From Spirochaetales bacterium (GTDB lineage: Bacteria > Spirochaetota > Spirochaetia > Sphaerochaetales > Sphaerochaetaceae): a DNA stretch of 38,651 bases. Positions 23,597 to 30,523 of the stretch are shown one piece after another; position 1 is the first letter of the stretch, and the number at the start of each line of letters is the position of its first letter. Under the pieces are notes generated by a model, which was not told where the DNA came from, did not search any database, and saw only the letters and a list, made by a program, of their open reading frames with translations. A program made the translations under genes and the position numbers. The stretch is from positions 1 through 38,651 of the forward strand of contig JAFVDZ010000014.1 of NCBI GenBank assembly GCA_017478205.1, read 5' to 3'.

Positions 23597-24766
23597 ATGC
23601 GTAATAGCGCTAATATGAAAAAACTACTTATTGCAACTTTACTTATTGTATCTATATTACAAGCTGCCTCTTCTGCTCCTTTGCATTTCGTCTTTGGAGA
23701 CATGTCCCGTCATCCTGAAGTCATGAAAGGATTTTTCCCAACATATCTGCTTGCAGGTGCCGGTTATGATTTAAAGCCACTGCTTGAAGGAAACAGAACT
23801 GAACTTCAGTTTCTTTTTGGTGCAGGGTATCAGGAAAGAAAGCTTTGGCAGGACCCAGTAAGTGGTGAAATCATTTATGATAACCCAATCATCTACGATA
23901 CATTGAGAAGTGACCTAGTTGTTCGCCTCAAGCAGGGACTTGGCGACTCCAAAGTAAGAAATAAGGACCTTCTCACATTTACATTGTCAGGTGAAATAAA
24001 GGCTGAATCTAATATCGATTCGATGGTGAAAGGAAAGTATCGAGACAACTATAATTCCCATAAGGTCCTTTCTCTCGATAGCTATATTGGAGATGACTAC
24101 AGTGGTATGATCTATCCTGATTTGAGAGGGGACAGGAATTATTTGGGAACCTTCCTTTCTTTCCAGATAAGGTATGACCAGATGGATGATAGGAAAACTG
24201 CAAGTGATGGTTTTCTTGCTGCACTTGATTTGAAGCACGCTCCTGAGATCATAAACAGAGATTCAGATTTCAACCTTATCCGTCTCAATGCTGTTGCATC
24301 CAAAACAGTCTATGAAAAGTTATCAAATGGAAGAAATCTCTTTTCGATCACAATCATCGATAGAGCGAACCTGACATATCTAACTGGTAGCAAGATACCA
24401 GTTGCTGTGCAGGAGCCGACTGCTCTTGGTCGCCTTGTCAGAGGCTTCAACTACTACACATATGGCACCGAGCTTGCTGTCGTCAATAATTTCGATATCC
24501 GCTTCGCAGGTCCTGATATGAAGGGTAAGGGCATCTTCCCAAGAATGAACCTCTTCTTTGATATGGGTTATGGAACCGGTGATTACTACAACACCTCGAT
24601 CCATGATGAGAATTTCCTCTCATCATGTGGTGTGCAGATTACAATCTCTTTCTTTGACTTCATGGATCTGGGTTATCAGGTTGCATATCTGTTTTCAGGG
24701 GACAAGTTCTCAGAAGGGCCTGACAAGAAGCTAGTAGGTAGCTTTACATTCTTCCTGGACTTCTGA
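23597..24766 (+). CDS. Omp85-like outer-membrane beta-barrel without POTRA domains
   Basis: Exported protein of 389 residues with signal peptide MKKLLIATLLIVSILQAASS (from Met7). The C-terminal part fits the Omp85/BamA barrel end: LGRLVRGFNYY with the VRGF/Y L6-loop motif (281-284), NNFDIRFAG, NLFFDMGYGTGDYYN, a penultimate-strand-like VQITISFFDFM, and FTFFLDF ending in Phe. No room exists for POTRA repeats before the barrel. Two starts are possible: ATG 23597 (GAGG only two bases before) and ATG 23615 (no close site). Divergent from the tRNA, upstream of lysS. If the assignment holds it is a stand-alone barrel, not BamA itself; a generic spirochaete porin-like barrel is the alternative. Confidence 0.6.
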   Translation: MRNSANMKKLLIATLLIVSILQAASSAPLHFVFGDMSRHPEVMKGFFPTYLLAGAGYDLKPLLEGNRTELQFLFGAGYQERKLWQDPVSGEIIYDNPIIYDTLRSDLVVRLKQGLGDSKVRNKDLLTFTLSGEIKAESNIDSMVKGKYRDNYNSHKVLSLDSYIGDDYSGMIYPDLRGDRNYLGTFLSFQIRYDQMDDRKTASDGFLAALDLKHAPEIINRDSDFNLIRLNAVASKTVYEKLSNGRNLFSITIIDRANLTYLTGSKIPVAVQEPTALGRLVRGFNYYTYGTELAVVNNFDIRFAGPDMKGKGIFPRMNLFFDMGYGTGDYYNTSIHDENFLSSCGVQITISFFDFMDLGYQVAYLFSGDKFSEGPDKKLVGSFTFFLDF

Positions 24767-24785
24767 TCAAGGCCGATATTCTCGG

Positions 24786-24814
24786 TTGCACAAATGAACT
24801 TACTTTGACATAAT
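24786..24814 (+). promoter_or_regulatory. lysS promoter predicted to give a leaderless mRNA
   Basis: TTGCAC (24786-24791), 17 bases, CATAAT (24809-24814), then eight bases to ATG 24823. No purine-rich ribosome site lies in between. Confidence 0.6.
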
Positions 24815-24822
24815 CACATACT

Positions 24823-26397
24823 ATGAATGAAAATCAGCTAAACCATTGGGCAGATATATATGCCGATAAGATTATCCGCGAGAAGGGTGATAAGGAAGTG
24901 TATACTTGTGCAAGTGGAATTACACCTTCCGGAACTGTACATATTGGTAACTTTAGAGAGATCATCTCCGTAGAACTTATTGTTCGTGCTTTGAAAGCAA
25001 GAGGCAAGAAGGTTCGCTTCATCTACAGCTGGGATGACTATGATGTATTTAGAAAAGTTCCAAAGAATATGCCTCAGCCTGAACTTCTTGAGACATATCT
25101 CAGAAAGCCTATCACGCTTGTCCCTGATACAACAGGTAGAGCAGATAACTATGCTAGGGGAAATGAGCTCGATGTCGAGAAGATTCTCCCAGCTGTTGGT
25201 GTAACTCCAGAGTATCTCTATCAGGCAGAGAGATACAGAAGCAGTCTCTATGCTGAAGGCATGAAGAGAGCTCTTGAGAAGAAGAATGAGATCAAGGCAA
25301 TCCTCGATTCTTGCAGAACAGAACCACTTCCAGAGGACTGGTGGCCAATTTCTGTCTTCTCTTCCTTTACAGATAAGGATACAACTACTGTCCTCGATTG
25401 GGATGGTGAATACGGTGTAACCTATCGTGATGACTCAACAGGTCAGACCGAGACTATAGATCTTAGAACAACTCCATATGCAAAGCTTCCATGGAGAATC
25501 GACTGGCCAATGAGATGGGCACACGAAGGTGTAGATTTCGAGCCTGCTGGAAAGGATCACCACTCTCAGGGTGGCTCCTTCGATACTTCAAAGCAGATCG
25601 TAGAGCTCTTTGATGGTCACGCTCCTGTTTCGTTCCAGTATGACTTCATCTCTATCAAGGGCCGTGGTGGCAAGATCAGTTCATCTTCTGGTGAAGTCAT
25701 CTCCCTTTATGATGTTCTTGAGGTCTATACTCCAGAAATCTGTCGCTATCTCTTCGTCTCGACAAGACCAAACACAGAGTTTGCAATCTCCTTCGATCTC
25801 GATGTTCTCAAGATCTATGAGGATTATGATAACTGTGAGAGAATCTATTTTGGTCTTCTTCCTGTCAATGAAAAGAGACTTGAGAAAGAGAAGAGAATCT
25901 ACGAGCTTTCTCAGGTTGGTGAAATTCCTACTGAGCCTTCATATCAGATTCCTTTCAGACATCTTTGCAATCTTTTACAGATTCACGGTGGAAATATCGA
26001 CACTGTACTTGCTTCCATCAAGGATGCAACTCCAAGTCAGATTGAAAGACTCAGGACAAGATGTAAGTGCGCATGGGCTTGGATCACACAGTTCAGCCCA
26101 GAGGATTTCAGATTCTCTCTTTCCACAATGGATAGCCCAAAGGCTGAACTAACCGAAGCAGAGGCCAAGGCTGTGAGAGAGCTTGGTGGATATGTAGAAG
26201 AGTTCCTCGGAACAATGAGCGACAAGGAGTTCTCCAACTATATCTACAAGGCTGCAGCAGACAATGGTCTTGATAATGTTGCCTTCTTCCGTGCAGTCTA
26301 TCTTGCTCTTATTGGCAAAGAAAAGGGACCAAAGCTTGCAGGCTTCCTTGCAATCTGCGGAAAGGATAAGGTTGCTCCTATCCTCAAGAGATATTGA
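24823..26397 (+). CDS. lysS: class I lysyl-tRNA synthetase
   Basis: Cytoplasmic enzyme charging tRNA-Lys with lysine. It is the class I type found in archaea, some alphaproteobacteria and spirochaetes, not the class II LysRS of most bacteria. GITPSGTVHIGNFRE carries the HIGH-type motif (His40-Ile-Gly-Asn43) and IKGRGGKISSSSG the KMSKS-type motif (Lys284-Ile-Ser-Ser-Ser). AGKDHHSQGGSFDTS is a further class I LysRS landmark, and the alpha-helical C-terminal cage follows. Length 524 is normal. The promoter implies a leaderless start at ATG 24823. A strong terminator shared with era follows. Confidence 0.97.
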   Translation: MNENQLNHWADIYADKIIREKGDKEVYTCASGITPSGTVHIGNFREIISVELIVRALKARGKKVRFIYSWDDYDVFRKVPKNMPQPELLETYLRKPITLVPDTTGRADNYARGNELDVEKILPAVGVTPEYLYQAERYRSSLYAEGMKRALEKKNEIKAILDSCRTEPLPEDWWPISVFSSFTDKDTTTVLDWDGEYGVTYRDDSTGQTETIDLRTTPYAKLPWRIDWPMRWAHEGVDFEPAGKDHHSQGGSFDTSKQIVELFDGHAPVSFQYDFISIKGRGGKISSSSGEVISLYDVLEVYTPEICRYLFVSTRPNTEFAISFDLDVLKIYEDYDNCERIYFGLLPVNEKRLEKEKRIYELSQVGEIPTEPSYQIPFRHLCNLLQIHGGNIDTVLASIKDATPSQIERLRTRCKCAWAWITQFSPEDFRFSLSTMDSPKAELTEAEAKAVRELGGYVEEFLGTMSDKEFSNYIYKAAADNGLDNVAFFRAVYLALIGKEKGPKLAGFLAICGKDKVAPILKRY

Positions 26398-26414
26398 TTG
26401 TTTCCACATAAATG

Positions 26415-26457
26415 AAAAGTGGTTCGCCTCTAAAACAGAAGTGAACCACTTTTTCTT
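26415..26457. terminator. bidirectional terminator between lysS and era
   Basis: AAAAGTGGTTC (26415-26425) and GAACCACTTTT (26443-26453) form an 11-bp stem with a 17-base loop. TTCTTT follows, and the arms end in A and T runs on opposite strands, so it serves both converging genes. Confidence 0.85.
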
Positions 26458-26471
26458 TGTGCTAAAAGAAA

Positions 26472-27359
26472 TTAGAAATCTTTGAAGACTCTATCAAGAA
26501 TCACTTGATTGTTTCTCCACTTGTCCTTGGCCTTTACCTTCAGATCGAGAGAGAGCTGGCTTCCTGGGAATATCCTTTTTATCTCGTTGAAGGACTGCTT
26601 CCTTATTTTCCTTATATTTTCTCCACCCTTGCCAACAACTATTCCCTTCTGACCATCGCGTTCAACATTTATGAATGCTCTTACCCAGACTTCCTTCGTC
26701 TCTTCCCTGTACTCTATATCTGCAACTTCGACAAAGATTACATGAGGAAGTTCGTCAGAGAGCAAGTTTATGGTCTTCTCTCTTATGATTTCAGAGATTC
26801 TGAATTCAAGTGGCTGATCTGTATATTCGTTTTCTCCATATAGGAGCTCACCTTCAGGAGCTACCTTAAAAAGTTCGATCAATATTTCATCAACTCCATC
26901 ATCTACCTTTCCACTAGCGAGTAGTATTGGCGCATCAGGAAGGTTGTGCTCGAGGAAGAATTTCGCTTCATCAATCTGATCCTGTGTAAGAATATCTTTC
27001 TTGTTGATAACACAAACCTTTGGAGACTTTACTTTCTTCAGCATCTCTACAATTGCTTCTTCCTCTGCCTTTACACCTCTCGTTCCATCGATGAGATATA
27101 AAACAGCATCGCTATCTTCAAGTGCCTTTATTGTTATCTCCTGCATCCTTTTGTTAATTGTCTTGTCAGAAAGATGATAGCCTGGAGTGTCTGTAAAGAT
27201 TAACTGTCCTCTTTGGTCAGTATATATTCCCCTTATCGCATTCCTGGTTGTCTGTGGGGTTGCTGCTGTGATAGAGACCTTCATCTCACAGATTGTATTT
27301 ACAAGTGTGGATTTTCCTGCAGAAGGTCTACCTATAACAGAAACAGTTGCACATTTCAT
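26472..27359 (-). CDS. era: GTPase Era
   Basis: Ribosome-assembly GTPase acting on 16S rRNA and the 30S subunit. G1 is GRPSAGKST, G2 TPQTTRNAIRG, G3 DTPGYH, G4 NKKD; then the C-terminal KH domain with GKGGENIRKI. Start choice: a TTG at 27378-27380 would add seven residues, but GAGAGGA five bases before ATG 27359 and the family N-terminus (CATVSVIGRP) favour 27359, giving 295 aa. It is divergent from clpP, and the two -10 boxes appear to overlap. Era in other bacteria is essential or near-essential. Confidence 0.97.
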   Translation of the reverse strand: MKCATVSVIGRPSAGKSTLVNTICEMKVSITAATPQTTRNAIRGIYTDQRGQLIFTDTPGYHLSDKTINKRMQEITIKALEDSDAVLYLIDGTRGVKAEEEAIVEMLKKVKSPKVCVINKKDILTQDQIDEAKFFLEHNLPDAPILLASGKVDDGVDEILIELFKVAPEGELLYGENEYTDQPLEFRISEIIREKTINLLSDELPHVIFVEVADIEYREETKEVWVRAFINVERDGQKGIVVGKGGENIRKIRKQSFNEIKRIFPGSQLSLDLKVKAKDKWRNNQVILDRVFKDF

Positions 27360-27373
27360 AGAGTTCCTCTCGC

Positions 27374-27402
27374 TTTTCAACGTAATGTTTTTTGATTATA
27401 CT
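27374..27402. promoter_or_regulatory. overlapping divergent promoters of era and clpP
   Basis: For clpP: TTTTCA (27374-27379), 17 bases, TATACT (27397-27402), seven bases, ATG 27410, with no ribosome site. For era on the other strand: TATAAT (complement of 27395-27400). The two -10 hexamers share four positions. The era -35 (TTTTCT, complement of 27418-27423) would lie within the clpP reading frame. Confidence 0.5.
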
Positions 27403-27409
27403 TGTTTCC

Positions 27410-27982
27410 ATGAGTGAAGAAAAGAAGAAAGAGGCTGCCTCTGATCCAGCTCTCAACGAGAAACTTTTGAAGACAAGGTCAGTAATGCTTACCGGCGAGA
27501 TTTCAAAGGAAAGTGCAGATATTATCATTAGAAACCTACTGGTTCTGGATAGTGAATCCAACGATCCAATTACTATGTATATAAACAGCCCAGGTGGAGA
27601 TGTGGATGCCGGCTTTGCAATCTACGATGTAGTCAGATACATCTCCTCTCCAGTAATTATGGTGGGAACAGGACTTATTGCTTCTGCTGCATCTCTTGTT
27701 CTTTTGGCTGTTCCAAAAGAGAGAAGAGTTGGCCTTCCTAACTCCACATATCTTATCCATCAGCCACTTTCCAGCATGAGAGGCACTGCAATCGATATTG
27801 ATATCCATGCAAAGATTCTTGAGCGCCTCAGAGCAAAGCTTGATGGTGTGATTTCAGAGGCAACTGGAAAGAGTCTTGAGGATGTAAAAAAGGATACTGA
27901 AAGAGACTATTGGCTGTTTGCCGAAGAAGCTCTTGAGTATGGACTTATCTCCAAGATTGTAAAATCCAAAGCAGAGATTTGA
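27410..27982 (+). CDS. clpP: ClpP-family serine protease subunit
   Basis: Cytoplasmic peptidase subunit that would form the ClpP barrel with Clp ATPases. From ATG 27410 (190 aa) the landmarks are MYINSPGGDVDAGFAIYD, the nucleophile Ser92 in GLIASAASL, His117 in YLIHQPLSS and the Asp in KKDTERDYWLFAEEALEYGL. The usual Met-Gly after the active Ser (ASMGA) is Ala-Ala here, which places it with divergent second ClpP copies. A TTG at 27392 would add six residues but lies in the spacer just ahead of the -10 box. Predicted leaderless. The lipoprotein at 28014 follows 31 bases later and may be co-transcribed. Confidence 0.9.
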   Translation: MSEEKKKEAASDPALNEKLLKTRSVMLTGEISKESADIIIRNLLVLDSESNDPITMYINSPGGDVDAGFAIYDVVRYISSPVIMVGTGLIASAASLVLLAVPKERRVGLPNSTYLIHQPLSSMRGTAIDIDIHAKILERLRAKLDGVISEATGKSLEDVKKDTERDYWLFAEEALEYGLISKIVKSKAEI

Positions 27983-28013
27983 TACGATATTTCAATTATT
28001 GATGTAGATAGAG

Positions 28014-29003
28014 ATGAATATGAAAACCTTCATCTCTATTTTTTTGTCCATATTGATTCTTCTTTTATCCTGTTCGAGCGAAACAGACCAAAATGACAGG
28101 GATCTTACTGTCATTTCATACAATGTGCAGAATCTATTTGATGACCTTGAAGTGGGAACTGAGTATCCAGAATTCAAGAAATATTCAGGTTGGAGTTCTG
28201 AACTATACAACAAAAGACTTTCTCTCTTTCAGAAACTTTTCAAGAAAGAGCGCTATTCAGATGCTGATATCATCATCCTTGAAGAAGTTGAGAGCAAGGA
28301 GGTGCTTTCTGCTTTACTTGATAGTGGTTTAAGGCGAAGAGGCTTTATCTACTATGGGATAATCGAAGATGAGAATCCAATTTCGGTAGGATATATCTCT
28401 AAAATATCCATGAAGACAGTTACTCTTCATAAAACAGGAGACCAGAGAACTCTACTATGCTTGGAGATCATGAAAAACGATATGCAACTTGTAATTGTTG
28501 CTCTGCACGCAAAAAGCAATGTAGGTGATGATGATGAAGCAAGAGAGAAGCGAAAGGAGTATGCTCGTCACATCTTATTCTTATCTGAATACTATGAAAG
28601 AGTTCCATTGATAATAATTGGAGATTTCAATACAGAACCAAGGACAGATACTCAGGATATGCTTTCAGATGTAGCCTGCACTAAAGTAGAGATTGCTCTA
28701 TCTGAAGGCTCTGTTCCAATTACAGGTGAAAGAGAGAAAGCTGACGGGTGTGTGTTATATGATCCGTCATATGATAACTACATGCCATTGAGCGCTGATG
28801 GTAGCTATTACTATAATGGCCGCTGGTATATATATGACAGGGCATTGGTCAATAGGTGTCTCATCGATAGCGCTGTAGATGTTTCCTTTGATATACTTGG
28901 AGATGATACAGCATCGACTTATGGGACTCCGCTTCCTTTTGACCGCAGTACAGGTGTTGGCTACAGTGACCATTTTGCTGTAAAACTTAAAATATCATTC
29001 TAG
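28014..29003 (+). CDS. endonuclease/exonuclease/phosphatase-fold lipoprotein
   Basis: Exported DNase I-fold protein anchored by a lipobox (LILLLSCSS, Cys20). Fold landmarks in order: TVISYNVQNLFDD (Asn), IIILEEVES (metal Glu), VIVALHAKS (His), IIGDFNTEP (Asp, Asn), YDRALVN and the terminal YSDHFAVKLKI (Asp-His catalytic pair). All expected catalytic positions appear present, so nuclease or phosphodiesterase activity outside the cytoplasm is likely; substrate unknown. Start could be ATG 28014 or 28020. The DNA glycosylase gene follows after ten bases. Confidence 0.85.
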   Translation: MNMKTFISIFLSILILLLSCSSETDQNDRDLTVISYNVQNLFDDLEVGTEYPEFKKYSGWSSELYNKRLSLFQKLFKKERYSDADIIILEEVESKEVLSALLDSGLRRRGFIYYGIIEDENPISVGYISKISMKTVTLHKTGDQRTLLCLEIMKNDMQLVIVALHAKSNVGDDDEAREKRKEYARHILFLSEYYERVPLIIIGDFNTEPRTDTQDMLSDVACTKVEIALSEGSVPITGEREKADGCVLYDPSYDNYMPLSADGSYYYNGRWYIYDRALVNRCLIDSAVDVSFDILGDDTASTYGTPLPFDRSTGVGYSDHFAVKLKISF

Positions 29004-29013
29004 GGGTTTGATA

Positions 29014-29754
29014 ATGGATGCTTTGGAAGAGATTTTGACAGGTGGTCAGTCTTTCAGCTGGACAAAGGCTGAGGATGGTTCATATTTTGCTGTTCTAAAT
29101 GAGAAGGTCTATCGAGTAAGGAGAGAGGAGGATTTTCTCTCAGATCCTTTCTTGAGAAATTACTACGATGTAGATACTGACTATGAAAAGGCAAGAATTG
29201 AAATAGCAAGTAAGGATGATCTATTGAAAGAGGCTGTAGAGAAATTCCCATCCTTGAGAATTCTTAGACAGGATCCTTGGATCAGCACCATAAGCTTCAT
29301 CCTTTCTCAGAACAACAACATCAAGAGGATAAAGCAGCTCTATGATCGTCTTTCTCAAGTCTATGGTCATGAAGTCGAAAAGGGATATTACAGTTTCCCA
29401 ACACCTGAGGAGCTCTCTAGAACGAGCATTCAAGAGCTTCGAGATCTCAGAGTCGGATTCAGAGATCGATTCATCATGGATGCTATCGAGAAGCACGAAA
29501 TCTTAAAGAGGGTGCCTGAATTGGAATACAGTGAAGCAGAAGAACTTTTGATGAGCATAACTGGAATTGGAAAGAAGGTAGCCTCATGTATTCTTCTCTT
29601 TGGCTTTCACAGGATGGAGGCTTTCCCTGTAGATGTCTGGATCCGCAAAGTGTTGAATACATACTACCCTGGAAAAGAGATTTCCTATTTCGAGCCACAT
29701 CCTGCGCTCTGTCAGCAATATCTCTTTTCCATGGCAAGGTACATCAAACTGTGA
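29014..29754 (+). CDS. OGG1-type 8-oxoguanine DNA glycosylase/AP lyase
   Basis: HhH-GPD base-excision repair enzyme of the OGG1 subgroup. TGGQSFSW at the N-terminus and RILRQDPWISTISFILSQNN (~83-102) parallel the eukaryotic RQDPWETLFSFICSSNNN. The helix-hairpin-helix GIGKKVASCILL carries the candidate Schiff-base Lys188, and FPVDVWI gives the catalytic Asp207. AGGGG lies seven bases before ATG 29014, which decides against an upstream TTG at 29008. 246 residues. It ends four bases from the convergent rex stop. It should remove 8-oxoguanine and nick the strand. Confidence 0.9.
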   Translation: MDALEEILTGGQSFSWTKAEDGSYFAVLNEKVYRVRREEDFLSDPFLRNYYDVDTDYEKARIEIASKDDLLKEAVEKFPSLRILRQDPWISTISFILSQNNNIKRIKQLYDRLSQVYGHEVEKGYYSFPTPEELSRTSIQELRDLRVGFRDRFIMDAIEKHEILKRVPELEYSEAEELLMSITGIGKKVASCILLFGFHRMEAFPVDVWIRKVLNTYYPGKEISYFEPHPALCQQYLFSMARYIKL

Positions 29755-29758
29755 TGTG

Positions 29759-30391
29759 TTATTTCTTTGGGAACTTGAGTTCGTAGAAAATCTGCTCAAG
29801 CTCAAGACCTATGTTGATGTTGTGTACGACTGGATTTGAGCCATCTTGAGTAGCAACAGGTCTCAATGTTATTGGTGTGAAGTTGAGAATTCCCTTTATA
29901 TTGCACTCCAAAATGTGCGCATATGTATCTTGAGCAGAGGATTCAGGCACTGCAATTATCGCAACCTGTACATTCAACTTTTCACAGATTTCCTTCAGTT
30001 TTGAGACAGGATAGATTGGGATTGTGTTTCTCTCATCTGAGATGAGGGAAATGTCATTGTCGAAGCCTGCGACGATATTTATTCCGTCGCTTTCAAATCC
30101 TGTGTAGTGCATCAGAGCCTTTCCAATTCTTCCACAGCCGACAACGACTACATTTTCACTGTCTCCCTTACCGAGAATCTTGCCAAGAGATGCGATGAGC
30201 TCAATGATTTCATAGCCACCGCGCTTTTGACCGTGGATACTGAGCTGAGAGAAGTCCTTTCTCACTATTGCAGCAGAAACTCCGGCTGCATCAGCAAGGT
30301 TGTGTGCGAAAACCTTTTCAAGTCCGATGGTTCTGAGCTTGTTCAGGGCTCGATAATACCTAGTTATTCTGATAAGCATTTCGTTGTTCAT
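29759..30391 (-). CDS. rex: redox-sensing transcriptional repressor Rex
   Basis: Cytoplasmic homodimeric repressor responding to NADH/NAD+. N-terminal winged helix (RITRYYRAL, GVSAAIVRKDFSQL), the Rex segment QKRGGYEI, and the Rossmann motif VVVGCGRIGKAL, ending with the swapped C-terminal helix (GLELEQIFYEL). Length 210 is typical. AGAGGT lies eight bases before the ATG and TATAAT (complement of 30423-30428) upstream. TGTGA-N6-TCAAA at 30432-30447 loosely resembles a Rex half-site pair (TTGTGA-N6-TCACAA) and sits in the promoter, which would fit autoregulation; this is weak. Confidence 0.95.
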   Translation of the reverse strand: MNNEMLIRITRYYRALNKLRTIGLEKVFAHNLADAAGVSAAIVRKDFSQLSIHGQKRGGYEIIELIASLGKILGKGDSENVVVVGCGRIGKALMHYTGFESDGINIVAGFDNDISLISDERNTIPIYPVSKLKEICEKLNVQVAIIAVPESSAQDTYAHILECNIKGILNFTPITLRPVATQDGSNPVVHNINIGLELEQIFYELKFPKK

Positions 30392-30486
30392 TGGAAAATA
30401 CCTCTAATAATGTGAAGAGTGTATTATAAAATGTGATATTTTTCAAATATTTTGATTTGATGTGTACTAAAATAGAAATAAAACAT

Positions 30487-30515
30487 CCATATTGGCAGAA
30501 AAACTGCCAATATGG
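30487..30515 (-). terminator. terminator of the 30524-32575 lipoprotein gene
   Basis: CCATATTGGCAG (30487-30498) and CTGCCAATATGG (30504-30515) make a perfect 12-bp stem with a 5-base loop, eight bases past the stop codon. On the minus strand ATGTTTTATTTC follows. Confidence 0.85.
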
Positions 30516-30523
30516 GAAATAAA

